Made by a program: the position numbers and the translations under genes. Shown here in pieces: positions 23,901 to 36,600 of a stretch of DNA of 64,000 bases; the first letter of the stretch is position 1; each line of letters begins with the position of its first letter. Source of the stretch: Crotophaga sulcirostris (taxonomy: Eukaryota; Chordata; Aves; Cuculiformes; Crotophagidae); the NCBI GenBank assembly GCA_013397455.1, contig VYZB01000192.1:650161-714160 (forward strand), written 5' to 3'. The notes under the pieces are model-generated. The model saw only the letters and a program-made list of their open reading frames with translations. It was not told where the DNA came from and searched no databases.

Positions 23901-26864
23901 CTGAACACACATGGAGAAACATGAAAGCCAAGCTCTGGAGGTCGAGGGACATATGGTCTATGTGCTCTGTACTGTTTCCAACCAAGATAAAGCAGCTTAG
24001 CTCTCACTGCAAATCATTAAAAAATAAAATGTTTAGCTAATATTTTATATTTCAAAATATCAACCAATAATATTAAGAGTTTATATTTCTTTAGCTACAA
24101 TTTTTTATATAAAAATCAGATTGCATCCAGTTTGTCAGCAAATAAAAGGTGAAGCATATTTACAAAAATTAGGCAAAAGTAAGTATTTCCATTCTGAGAG
24201 TGTAGATGAACATTTAATTTGAATTCACATGCTCAAGATACATACAGCTAAAATGACCTCAATTCCTCTTTATGGACCCACCAGCAGGAAACGGGCTAGT
24301 GGTTACAGAAAACCAATGAGAGCCACTGTTGGCCACACACAAAATTCACATGCAAAGTTTCACACCTTCGTTAGAACTGTGGTTATTTTATGGCCTCACT
24401 ACAAGGTGGAATATCACCTTCAGATATATGCAGCAACTGGCATGTCTCAGCACCTCAGATTCCATGTGCAAGTTTGGTGAGCTAACTCATACTCAAGTTC
24501 AAAACCAGATGGTTCTACATCAAAAAGGACAAGTATTTTGGTTTCACAGAAAATAAATAAATAAACGAACCACAACAAAGACATCTTTAAGCCAGGGTTT
24601 AGAAGTTCAAGCCTGCTTACATCCGGTTATAAACTGTATGTAAGTGACAGCACTGGAAGAGGCTGACATCTCATAGCCAGAAGACATGACTTGCTAGGTT
24701 TTCAAGAAGCTGCTGCATGGCTGGGCCAAGGCTTGAGCACACTTCTAAACCATGGAGTGATCAAGCTACCAAATACTGAGGGAGCTACTCCAAGTGACCA
24801 AGGACTTTGTAAATACAATTAATTTCACTGCCCACTGCATTAAAGCTTCACAATAACCAAGAGCAGCAGAGGCACCCTCAAAAGCATATTAAAAAGAAAT
24901 TGTGATACATACAAATGAAGTAGCAGTTTATCTGCTACATGCAAAGTGCACTCACACTCTGAACTTCTTGATAGGAACAAGAAAGCGTATTATTTTCATG
25001 GAACAGACACACAACTTCAGCAAGAGTTCAGCATGCTGACAGCAGGTCTTCTCAATGCTATTGATCTGGTAGCATCCTGTAGGATCAGGGCATGCATGCC
25101 TCCGTTTCAGCAACTGTCACCAGACTGGTTAAGGCACAGAGCTCAACTGCCCAAGGACAATACGCTCCATGTTACTGAAAGAACATAACAGCAAATCCCC
25201 CAAGAATTCCCTGTAATGATTCCTTTAAGGCTGGGTTTATCTATTTAAGAGATATCAGTTGGAGGGGGGAAAAAAAAAAAACAACCAAAAACCAAACCCC
25301 AAGAGTTTAGCAAAAATGTTCGATGCAGAACCACCATGGAAGAAGAATCAAAAAGGAGAGAAAGAGGTACTTTAAGAAAAACTGGCACACCACAACAGTA
25401 CATTGAAAAAGTAAACCATGATAAGCAGACACTTGCATGCACTTTTATCAAAGTCTGACAGGACTTGAAACGAAGAGAAGGTTAGAAAGTAATGATCCAA
25501 ATAAAACCTCATCAGGGCTCCCTATGCTCGTAAACAGGTCAAGAAGATCAGAGAAAGAACTCTTCCACCCACACCTGACATACAACAGTTTGGCTAAAAA
25601 GAAATACTTAAATTTACTACTTAAAAACAGAAACAACAAACAACTAACACACAAATGGAAGAAAAAACTGATACAATAGTAAAAACACACTTAAAAGAAC
25701 ACAGGTAGGTTTATCTAGCTGCCTTCATTATAACACTTATGATTTGGTTAAGGATCTTCTGCACAAGAACCAACATGTACTTTGTCCCTATTAAAAAAAC
25801 CAAACAAACATGACTTTTAAGTAGTTCTCCCACTTTCTTCTCCAATATATTGTCTTTATACATAAATACTGTAAAACACTGAATTTAAATATCCACACTA
25901 CCACACTGATGATCTACAGAAGACTGTTCTAACAGCACGACCTCATTTCTCTCAAGAATTTCACAAAAATTTAACAGTACCTTAAGTTTCAGAAGGTAAG
26001 GCATGTCTACATATGTTCAAATCAACTTGGTTTCCACTACATCCTAACATTTAGTACTAGCTAGTATATTCCCTCATGCCATATCCCTACATCCAATCCC
26101 CCTCTAAACATTAAATAATCCAACTTCAAACCAGGTTACAAAAATGGTGACAGTTAAACGCAATTTAAATTTCAAGCAAGACATAATTCATTGAGTAATA
26201 CTCATTGAGTCCCTAAGCTTGCATTACAACCAGAACATTGGTAGTTATGGACTTTAAAATGAGAAGGGGATTGCCATAAAGAACCTGTGAACATTCCTAA
26301 TATGCTAGAGGCAACAACAGAATATTAATGCCTCTTAAAGAATGTTAGACACTTTGATAAACTGGACAAATTCAATACAGTAGAGAGTTTCTTTTACTTC
26401 TTTCCTCACAGAAAACATTCAGGAAAAAAGCAGATGTTATCATATAGACAAAAATGTTTTGGGTTTTTTTTTGTTCCACTCAAATCTTAAACAGGAGAGA
26501 AATGCGAAAACAAGTCTGGTGGTATAGAAAGTTCCTAAACCCAATGCAAGTCAAGACAACTCAACATCTGATAAAGTTACACGGCTGTTCTAGTTACTAC
26601 TCACCACAAAGAAATGTTCCATACACATTCACAAATAACTGAACCAGTATGTTTCTATTTATTCATCTTAGCTTTATTCCTGCCACTTCAGTGGTCTGGA
26701 TGAAGGCACACAACTGTTTTTTAACAAGAGCAACCAAGGCTTTCTCTTCAAGCCACAGAGGACACATCCGTATATGCCAGAATATCCCCCTCAACATGGC
26801 TGAAGTCGGTTTTTTGAGGGTTTTGTTGGTGTTTTAAAATCATGAAAGCCTTTCACCTACAACC

Positions 26865-26880
26865 ATATATATATATATAT
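26865..26880. repeat. (AT)8 microsatellite
   Basis: Eight uninterrupted AT units followed by TATAATAAGC. A plain short microsatellite, probably length-polymorphic. Confidence 0.95.
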
Positions 26881-27132
26881 TATAATAAGCAGAAAAATGA
26901 AGATTCTCTTAAATCCTCAAGTCCAATTTTTTCCTACTGAAGGAAACTAAATTGTGTAGCCCTCAGTGTGTACTCAATCAAGACAAGTATTTAAGGTGCT
27001 TACCTTTTCCTGATGAAAGCTATTACAGAAATCTGTTTTTTGTTGGGTGGGGAGAACAGAAAATAGAGGTCTTTAAGACAGAAAATGCATCATTTTATAT
27101 CTTTAGTGTCCTTGTTTTTACGCAAGCATTAT

Positions 27133-27276
27133 TACTTGGAGGTGTTTAAGAGGAGATCGGATGAGGCACTCGGTGCCATGGTTTAGATGATGGGTTGGTG
27201 TTAGTGTTGGGTTATAGGTTGGACTCGATCTCAGAGGTCCTTTCCAACCTTGTAATTCTGTGATACTGTGATACTT
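27133..27276 (+). mobile_element. CR1 LINE, extreme 3' end
   Basis: About 140 bp of CR1 3' terminus. It includes the end of the ORF2 frame (TTGGAGGTGTTTAAGAGG), the GTTGGACTCGATCTCAGAGG block, the TCCTTTCCAACC motif, and a terminal octamer variant: CTGTGATACTGTGATACT. It carries a GTTAGTGTTGGGTTATAGG insertion-like stretch relative to the usual copies and may represent a different CR1 subfamily from those at 10.7 and 16.5 kb. Confidence 0.88.
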
Positions 27277-27469
27277 TAGCTTCCCTCAAATACAACTAAA
27301 CTAATGTTTGTTCACTCTGCCCTCAAAGTATTTCTCAAGAAAAAAAAAAATACTATCAACATCCTCTCTGACTATTTTGCTAAAATTAAGACAAATATCA
27401 TCAGTTTCACTTCCATGTTCACCTTTCCTCTGACAATCCTGGCTTGTGCTTTAGACCTAATTCCCATTT

Positions 27470-27610
27470 TGTGGAGCCCAAGTGATCAGATGGGTGCACA
27501 GTACTCCACATGTGGTCTCAACAGCAGCAACCACGACTCTGCTCATTTCTCTGTCTCCGATGGAGCGCGCTACCGAGAATCACTTACCACACCTACAGCT
27601 GTATTGTCCA
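27470..27610 (-). mobile_element. Possible decayed CR1 ORF2 fragment
   Basis: On the + strand, GTGCACAGTACTCCACATG and TGTGGTCTCAACAGC followed by GAGAATCACTTACCACACCT resemble the antisense of the CR1 block that encodes [12 protein letters not shown] and its upstream neighbour. Matches are short and the flanks do not align well from memory, so this is tentative. Confidence 0.3.
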
Positions 27611-28556
27611 GATGTCCCACTTATACCAACAGCTTTGTGCAAAACCGTGCCCATGAACATTTCCAAAAGACAGGTTTTCACAGGATGAGCTTTCCACGTT
27701 AATCACGCTATTTCTAAGATACCTGAATTCATGGCCACTGAAGTATCCCTGTACTCTCGTGTTAGTGAAAGTAAGAATTTGTCCCATGTTAAAAGTGCTT
27801 AAGAACAGAAAAGGCAAGATGCACTGAGATAAGAGTATAAATTTTACTGCTGTTACTATAGAATTTCTTGACTGACTTTTGACTTCATATCCTCTTCCCA
27901 TTGGCAGAAGTTTGAAAGGTGGTACAATGAAGCACTTCTTCCCTCAGAGCCAAAGCAACTGTTCTTTTCCACTATAACCAAGCAGTGCTTTTTGGCACTG
28001 ACTTAATTAGCATGCTTAATTAAAAACTTCCCAGCTGGATCCACTGATCTGCACATCAATTTTAGTCCAAATCTGGAAACTCAGCCATTTGCATATGCTT
28101 CTACCACCACTTCTAAAGAGCTCTGAAAGCCAGTATCAAAAGAGTTCTGAAACAAAAAATATATTTAACACATCAGTACAGTCTAAAACTTCAAATTATC
28201 ATTGCTTTCTTTTTTAAACTCAAGGTGCACCACCATGTTCTTTAAAACCAGGCCCATTTTCAAGTTTGCCATTCCACTCACTCTTTTCCCTCAAACACAC
28301 ATTTTTATATTTGTAAAACATATTTGCATAACTGAAACCCACAAACATCACCACCACTCGACCTCCCATAAGTGTAACACCAGCTAAACCCTGGCATTGC
28401 AAACAATAAACACAGTATTTTACAGAGATAACTCCACTCAAGAACTGTGGTTCCATGTGGTCTCAACCACAAATACTGACAACAACTGAGGTAAAGGAGT
28501 AAGAAATGGGGATGTGATCACTTAAACCAGAGGAGTCTTTATACACTAAGAAAAGT

Positions 28557-28670
28557 TACTAATATTTAGACTAAATATTAGTATACTAATAGTATACTAA
28601 TATTTATAGTATAACAATAATATACTAATATTTAGTATATACTAAATATATTTAGAATATTCTAAATATA
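28557..28670. repeat. Cluster of three perfect AT-rich palindromes
   Basis: Within 114 bp there are three perfect inverted repeats. Arms of 13 bp at 28557-28569 and 28571-28583 are separated by one base. Arms of 10 bp at 28629-28638 and 28639-28648 have no spacer. Arms of 12 bp at 28647-28658 and 28659-28670 have no spacer. Between them the motif TACTAATA recurs. All are built from a TACTAATATTTAG-like core in alternating orientation. The sequence can extrude cruciforms and resembles palindromic AT-rich repeats known as fragile sites in other vertebrates. Confidence 0.9.
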
Positions 28671-31600
28671 GAAGAGGAGGAATGAGTACTTCTCTCATTT
28701 ACCTTCGCCCTGAGAAATTTACTTCATTAACGATTGCATTAACTTACAAGTTCAGTTAGCATACTATCTCATAGACAACTAATGATTCCTGAACTCAAAA
28801 ACAAGCTCAAGGAAGAGGGGATTCTTCTGTTATTTATTTTTAAGCCTTATCCATTTTCCAAAAACTCAATAAATAGGAAAGATTCCAGTAAGCAAAAAGA
28901 CCTCTTGGGTACTCTCTACCTCACTTCTTTCCTAGCAGCCATTTCTGATGCCAGGTTATTCTGTTGACTTCTTGTCACCATCACAGCATCGAGGTTGAAG
29001 AACGTCAACAGAAGTGCACCAGTCTCTCACAGCTATCAACAGGGAAGAGGAATAAGTTTTCCACGATACCTAAGCTGTAAACTCTTCCATCATTCAGATG
29101 ATGACAGCTGCAGACAAAAAAAGAACTGTATGCCCCGACAGTCTAAGCCATCTAAGAGATGGACTATTTTGTGCATTTCAAAGTCAGAACAAATACTAAG
29201 CACAGCCTTAAGCAAAGGGCTGCTGCCTAGAAATGAAGTACAACAGTCTCCAGCAAGAGCCTCTCTTGCTACTAAAGGTCTAATCCCTTCATCAACCAAA
29301 GATCTGAAAGGGAAAGAATAAAAGGTATTCTGGACTACTACTGTACCTTAGGACGACTTCAGCATAAGGCTTCAGGGTTATCGTTTCTTCTCATTTGAGC
29401 AGATCAGAAGCAAAAAAAAAAAAACCACAATCTGACATCTATTTTTGTATATTTGTAATCACTTGGAATATGGAAGCAAGACATCAATAGAATTTTACAA
29501 AACCAGATTATAATTTTAAAAGAAGCCGTATTAACAGTAGTTCAGGATTGCAGCACAGTAACCTCATGTGTACACTGAGTAAGACTGTAGTTTTGAGAGG
29601 CACAGAAAAGGAAGCATTTGTTTAGTTCTAGTCAAAGTTTCTGTACCAAATGGGAAACCAGGTACCTGTACAGACAATCATTTTTGCTCTAAAGTATCTT
29701 TATAGTTTCTCATGTGAGAGCTCTAGCAGTTATACACATCCTTCTTACTTGTATTTCAAAAGGCTAGGTATAAGTCAATTAAAAGCTCTAAATAATTTAG
29801 TGACTAAATGAAGTAAATAAAGGCAACGCTTTGATTTTCAAGGTCCACATCAAATCTTTGACCTTTGAACCAGAGTACTAATAAAATAAAAAGAAAATAT
29901 CTATCTACACTCCATATATGCGCAAGATCAAGGATTTATTTTCTTCCTCATTTAGTGTTCACGCAACAACTGGTTTTCACACACAATCCTCTGACATTTG
30001 CCCAGTTGTTAAATAAAAAAATGAAGTGACTATTGTGAATAGATAGTTATCTATTAAGGGATTAAGATTCTTTGTGCCTTGGCATTATACAACAAAATAA
30101 TCTACTTCTACTGCAAGTTCTTTTGCACAGACACCCCCTATCATAAGCTCAGTACTTACACAGCTACTGCAACGCAGTCCTGGTCTACGCTTGAAGCTCT
30201 GAGCAGTTCTTCACTTGCATTAAACTCTTGTGTTGAAGAAAGAATCACACTGAAGCACTGTTTTTCTCAGGATCTACACGAAGCAAACTCTAGACAGCCC
30301 CCCCAGAAAGTCTGTGGTTCCCAGCTGCAGTACAGTACTACCAAATGAGAGCAGCAAGCTTTCAACTGAACAACTCTTACAGCAAAAAACAGAATTCAGA
30401 GCCGATTTAAACCTCTGACAAAAAATACAGACTCCACGAACATACTAAGCTTTTCAAAACACAGTGCATTAACCTGAACTCTAAGGCTAAGGGAGTTCTT
30501 TCAAAATTAGAGCTAAATGTCAAGGCTAGGACAAATCACTGCACATGGTAAATTCCCAGACTGAAGTTAACCTCTCTAAAGATAATCTATCTAGCCTGTA
30601 AGTGTTAAACCCATAGCCAGATTCACTGATCCTCAGCTTCACATCCACTGACTGCCAGCAAGCTGCCAGTAGCACGAGGCTACTTCATCCCAAGGGGAGT
30701 ATTGTGCTATAACTGAAATTCATCCCAAGACCATGCAGAAATAACCACAATGACAGAAAATAAGACCATAAGGGACCACAGGTTGTCTTAATTAAAACTT
30801 CTCCAAACTTCTATATATAAACTACCTGGCAAACATCTTTATTTTTAAACCAGCCACTGCCAGGAATTTGACAGCCTTACTAATCCATTCCAGTGCTCCC
30901 TTGCTCTTAGAAGTTGACCCAAATAACTTAAAGCATGTTTGCTGCAGTTTAAGCCCACAAACTGTTTCATCTTCAGTGGAGAAGACAACAGCTTCGTCTT
31001 TTCTTTCCAGCTAGCTTTAACGTATTTAGAGAACGTTAACAAAAGAAACCTCCCTTCAGCCTGCTCTAAAAGAAATCATCCAAAGTGCCTTCAGCTTTCC
31101 CTTAGAGCACACTTTCTACATCTTCGACCATTCCCCTTTACCTGCAGCTATTCTACTCCTGGTGCAATACCAAAACTAGGTGCTGCACTTCAACTTAGGC
31201 TTATTAGCACACCATGAAGTGAGAAAGCTAACTTCATTTTTCTACATGATATTCCTGTCAATACATTCAGTAAAACATTTGCTCGTTCTGCAACATCAGT
31301 TGCTTCATGGTCACCGTGCAAACGGCTAACTGCAGATTCTTCCCTGCAGATGTCCTGCCTTCCCAATTATCCTCCACCTTATCTGCACAGCCAAGTCCTA
31401 CCAAAGAGTAACAGACTACACCTGGGTCTGCTAAGTTTCATCCTACTTAGGTACCACTGCTTTGTCAAGATCATTTTGAACACATGCTCTTTAGTCCTTG
31501 GAGGACCTCTGAAGGGAATGTAAACCCTAAGTCTAGAAAGTTTACTTAGATCAGCTGCAAAAACCTTACCACTACACCTAAGAAAACTCTGCAGACTCCC

Positions 31601-34600
31601 CTTGACCCATCCTCCTAGACTGACTACAACTCCTGACTAACCTCAAAGGAACAGTTATTTTATAACAGCTGCAGACTCTTCTTAGAGAAACAAAAGCCTA
31701 AGTTTCTGCCAGGATATATAAAATAGTTAACAGTGTTGAATTAAGCACAGACAACATAAAGACATCTCACTCATAAGAATACACATACTGGGTCAGATCA
31801 AGGCATTGCCTAATCCACTTTCCTGTCTTCGAGAGCAGCCATAAGCAAACACTCAAAGAATAACTTCACAGCAATTAGCGAGGTATGCATACAGATGTAC
31901 GCCTTAAATTATACATACACATATAGCATATATATATTTTAAGCACATTCAGTATCTTTACCTAAAAAGAAATTACACTGTATCTTGTTGTCTATGTCCA
32001 ACACTACTTTATGAGAACAAAGATCTCTCAGCTGCATAAAGACAAAAAAAATTAAAACAATGCTGCGACTGACTTACTGGAGAAAAAAAACAAACCACAA
32101 AACAAATCAAACAGTATTCGAGAAGACTACACATTTGAAGTTTTTAGTGGATGATGTGTTTTTAAACAAGTACTTTAATGCCACACAGTTGAGTCCATTT
32201 ACCAGCACATCCCATGGCCGATCTCTTTTTAACAGGTTTCAGTTATGCGGTCTACACTTCCTTTTCTTCAAAGAACAGCCACGGGGTGGGCCACTTTTTA
32301 AGAATCTGAAGAGTACCATATTTTTCAAAAGAGCAGTTTCAAACAACTTCTAAAGGATTTCAGTTATTTCTCTTTCAGTAGCATAAAGGATTTTTTTTTC
32401 TTATTGCTATGCTAAGAAGTAAAAGTGATTCATAACTGCACCAGCCTACCTTCCTGTGTTCTAAAGAAGATAACACACTCTTGAACTTTCAGTAGCAGCA
32501 CCAACTTTCAAGTCAGATTGTCAAGCTTCCAATACGTCACTACAGCTCCATTTTTCACATCATTTGAAGAGTTATACATTGTATGGTTTACCTCAGGACA
32601 TCCGAACAGGTACATTTTACAAAGGAGAACATTTCATGTATAACTCACAGATCTGGTGGAACGCCAATATCACTGCATTAGCTCTTTGTATTTCAATTAA
32701 AATATGGGGGAGGGGTACTATGAGGTTGTATATTTAATGTTTAATGACTTTTTTTCCATGTAAGCATAAAAACTAGTAATAACTGAGAGCAGAGCTGATT
32801 CCATACGCAGAATAGTGTGGGGTAAGAAACAACAATGGTCAAATAATCACTACCCAACTTACTGCATGGTTTTTTTTAAGTATGAGTGGCTTTCATATCA
32901 ATATAGACAGAATAAGAAATCAAAGTAAAACAGCACAAGAGATGCCCAAAGCAATTCAGGGGATTTCAACAAACAGATTTCCAGGAGTTCAGTTACTTCT
33001 CTTCAGTGTTTGATGAAATCTCATTATTCTTCATCTGCAGACAAATTCCCCACCCCTTTATTAACTGTTTTTCCTGACAAAACCCTGGACATTATAGGAA
33101 TTTTTAGAAATACTTTGTTCTCCACTATACATAGAAATAACAGGTCTTTCAAATATACTGCAGTCATACAAAATTGCATCTATTGTCTCAAAGCAAAACT
33201 GTAATACCCTATGCACAGCAGTCTTTTAGAAAGTCTAGTCCTCAGTGCCAACACTTTGGTGTCCTTACTGCATGAACGCCCTTGCACCAGTTCTACACTT
33301 TAATGGACTACTGATATATTTTTCATATGCTTCTCCCTCATATTTCCCAGAAAAATATTTAGCATACTAGCACACCAGACAGAGATGCCTCTCCTAATAG
33401 CCTTTTTCTCCCACTGCCAGAACCGTTTACTACATTCATGCAGACTCAAAGCATACCTACAAAGTACTAGGTGAGGGCTGCTCAATCCTGCACATGAATC
33501 CATACACCAAAGCCCAGTACACCATGACTCTGGGACTTCACAGGAAACACAGCAGTATGCAAGAATGCTGAGAGAGATCAAAGCACCACAGTACAGAAGA
33601 CACCAGGCTACACGGCAAGTGCAAAAAGCCAAAATCTGCAAGTTCAAACCGACATGTTATCAGCCTTCCCAGATACTCAAACAAGATGATCATGAGCAGC
33701 TTTGTAAATATATTCAAACTTTTGTACTCATACATTAAGGAGCAAAATCAATCTCCTCAAAAATTCAGAAGAAGAGAAGGCGGCAGGTTCGCAGTACTTC
33801 CATGACAGAATATGCTATATTAGCATAAGCCTAGCTAGACGTATCAACAACACTGTCAAATCCCCATACTTTTTCCCATATATTAATTACAGCAACGCTA
33901 CAGTAAAAATGGTTCAAAGTAATACTTAAATCACCTAGTCAAAAAAGGTGACAGAAATACTACCAATTCCTTTTTAAAAGACGGATATACACCTACTAGA
34001 GGTGTAAGGTTATAATTGGTTTGGGCATTTTGGTGTTTGATTTTTTTGCTTTTGCAATAATATCCTGAAAAATCCATGGGTATTGAATCCCAGTGTTCAG
34101 TACAGATTGTTATAAGTTCGCTAAATGGTGCTGTAAATACTTGCAATGCATGCCTCAAGCCTCCCCAAACCAAAAACTTTTAAAGTCACTGAACTACCTA
34201 CCTCATTTCCTACCTTAGCAGTATATTTTTTAAAAATCAGCTTAATGGCAACCTAAATGCAACATCGTCAGCCAGGAGAAAAATGTCAAATACATTCAAA
34301 GGAAAAAAGGCATTTAGAGTGGTAGAAGACAGCACATTAGGTTGCGACACAGCTTCTTTCAGAGTTCTCTTAGTAGAATCAGAATTAAATTTTAATGCTA
34401 CTGAGGTAGGACATTACCAAGTCATAGAACGTATCATGTGAAGTCAAATAAGAAACAGGTACATCATTTCTGACAAAACAATTATTGTTCGAGTATTAAA
34501 ATATAACTCCGAAGTTTGGTCTGCAAAAATGTAATTAGTCAACCTAGATTTGGCAGAACATTTTAAAGCAGTGTGTAAAGGTTTTAAATTGGAAGCTCTA

Positions 34601-35277
34601 AAGCAAAGCCTTCACACATGGTCTAGGTTTAAATTCCAGATCTCAGAAGCCTAGATCATCTCCTCCCCTCCATATCATACCTCTGACAACACATATGTGT
34701 GTGTCTCTCTCTACACTCCCAAATACATGTAAAAAGTTAGAGTAAAAGGAGCTGCCAGAGGACAATGTATCATCATTTGTTCTCATCTGGATTCTACTGA
34801 ATTTGACCTGGGCTGCCAGGAACCCTTCCCTGATTCTGGTTGCTATTTGGGGGAGGAAAAGAAAAAACAACAAAAAAAAAAAAAAGCCAACAACCACCAC
34901 CACAAAATAGACCAAAAAACCCCAGCTGAAAAAATGCCCTTATAATGTCTGAATAAACTAAAAGGCATATGTAGCTACTAAGTGTTCTGAAGTAATTACA
35001 CAAGAAATTTTCGTTTTGTAACTATGCTACCAGGTAAGAATGACAGTTAGGCTTTCTCTATATATTTGAAATGCAGGTAGTGTCATTGTCTCAATGAGTA
35101 TTTCTGAAGTATTGTAATTATGAAAAAAGTTATGGACATAGCATAAACATCTCGGCACTGCTCTTAGAGTTGGCCTGCTGTAATAAAAGTCTACAGTCCC
35201 TCATGAACTGCTCAAATATTACCAAAAAATAACCTAGCGTATTATATAAAATAGATATATTTCATAAAGTCAAAGCG
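28671..35277. other. AT-rich non-coding DNA, probably intronic
   Basis: No exon or transposon recognised. Open frames are at most about 115 codons and uninformative. An A-rich tract lies near 34855-34905. The segment ends where composition becomes coding-like at about 35280. Confidence 0.5.
34855..34905. repeat. A-rich low-complexity tract
   Basis: GGAAAAGAAAAAACAACAAA passes into a 13-14 A run and then a CCAACAACCACCACCAC stretch. Low complexity, T-rich on the minus strand. Confidence 0.85.
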
Positions 35278-35960
35278 TTGACACCACACAGAAAATGTTG
35301 TTTGTTACCTCATGAATATCTATACCTCCCTGCAAAATCCCACAGGCATTTCAAGTGTGTCACCCGGGAAAACAACCACCATTCTCCTGTGACAGATCCC
35401 AGCAATACCCTTGTCAGCTTCCACAGACACCGAAAGCCAGTAACCCCTGCCAAAGAGAAGCTGCAGTCCATTGAATTTAAGCCCATCATGAAGCAGAAGA
35501 GACTTGCAGATTTGATAGGAGATCTTTGGAGGATATTGAATACCAAGTCAACTACATTCCTAAAAACACACTCCAATAGAATGACATTGAGAATTTGCTG
35601 GTGAACTCTACTACTCAGACACGTAAAGAGTCCAACAAACATACTCAACTGCCACTCCCATGCCGCTTGCGTATTAAATCCCTCTACACAACCCCAAACT
35701 AATTCACGCCTACTGCACTGATCAAGGAACAGCAAGCTCAAAGTTGAGCGCAATCTAAAAACCGCAGTAGCTCTCCTTCTAGGAGTTCCCATCAAAGCTC
35801 TCCTTGCCCTCCTACTGAGGAACATAATTTGAATTTCAGGCCCAAAGTTTCTGGAAGAGTAAAGTTCTCCCACTCTGCAAAAACCTCATGCTTTTGTCTC
35901 TAGTACATTCACTGGTTGATCCACTAGAAAACAAAACAAGACAAACAGAAAAAAACTAAC
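35278..35960 (+). pseudogene. Coding-like broken frame with A-rich 3' end; candidate retrocopy of an unidentified gene
   Basis: Frame 1 is open from 35278 to 35604 (108 codons) and reads like real protein, for example TPAKEKLQSIEFKPIMKQKR and LADLIGDLW. At about 35529 one lost base moves the sense to frame 3, which continues as EDIEYQVNYIPKNTLQ. It is then broken by stops at 35577, 35700 and 35745, reads SKNRSSSPSRSSHQSS and LNFRPKVSGRVKFSHSAKTS, and ends at a TAG at 35901. An A-rich stretch at 35928-35957 could be a decayed poy(A) tail. Together this suggests an intronless, dead copy of a cellular mRNA. I do not recognise the parent protein, and A/C-rich DNA can look protein-like by chance. 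A 187-codon frame on the opposite strand (35873-35310) is most likely its shadow. Confidence 0.35.
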
Positions 35961-36118
35961 TTTCCATTGGCCTTTAAAGCATTTCCCCAAGACTAAGTCA
36001 ACTCTGTGCTCCATTGTGGTTACTGAAACATGTAATCCAAAATTAACAATTCCCATAAGCCTATTTGAAAGTCTCTAAAACAGAAATTTGATTAGTTAAC
36101 TTGCAACTAATACGCTAC

Positions 36119-36381
36119 AATCATAAAATCATAAAATGGTTTGGGTTGGAAGGGACCATAAAGCCCATCCAGTTCCAACCCCCCTGCCATGGGCAGGGAC
36201 ACCTCCCACCAGCCCAGGCTGCTCAAGACCCCATCCAACCTGGCCTTTAACACTTCCAAGGAGGGAGCATCTACAACTTCCCTGGTCAACCTGTTGCAGT
36301 GCCTCACCACCCGCACAGTGAAGAGCTTCTTCCTAATCTAAATCTTCCCCCATTCAATTTAAAGCCATTCCCCCCCCCCCG

Positions 36382-36475
<94 letters not shown>

Positions 36476-36600
36476 CAATTGCCCTTTGTTAATTGTCCAA
36501 CTGACAACTGCAATTGTCCTTCACAACTGCCCTTGTAAAAAGTCTCTCCCCAGTTTTCTTGTAGGCCCCTTCAGGTACTGGAAGGCCACTAATTTTACAC
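36119..36600 (-). mobile_element. CR1 LINE 3' fragment carrying a poly(C) expansion
   Basis: Reading leftward, the element ends at 36119 with octamers seen on the + strand as ATCATAAAATCATAAAATGG. Then come GGTTGGAAGGGACCATAAAG, the AACCCCCCTGCCATGGGCAG block and CTTCTTCCTAATCTAAATC, all diagnostic of avian CR1 3' ends in antisense. The copy is interrupted by a 105-nt C tract (36370-36474) and by short local duplications of an ACAACTGCCCTTGT-like unit (about 36475-36538). It resumes with CCCTTGTAAAAAGTCTCTCC. No intact frame remains. Confidence 0.93.
36370..36474 (+). repeat. Poly(C) tract, 105 nt with one G
   Basis: Eleven C, one G at 36381, then 93 uninterrupted C. It sits at the place where CR1 normally has CATTACCCC or CATTCCCCC, so it probably expanded from that short C run. 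The minus strand is a G tract able to form G-quadruplexes, the plus strand an i-motif. Apparent long proline or glycine open frames here are translation of the homopolymer. The tract length in an assembly is likely imprecise. Confidence 0.95.

Larger units (their letters stand above)
16917..27132. other. AT-rich non-coding DNA, probably intronic
   Basis: Ten kilobases without any exon, RNA gene or transposon I can support. The longest open frame (19256-19600, 114 codons) starts at a non-ATG codon or in poor context and matches nothing known. Two simple-sequence sites (20895-20914 and 26865-26880) are listed separately. The + strand stays A/C-rich in the rows I sampled. Confidence 0.5.

Noticed and set aside
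36299..36538. Proline-rich (+) and glycine-rich (-) open frames
   Set aside because: They are translations of the poly(C) tract inside a CR1, not genes.
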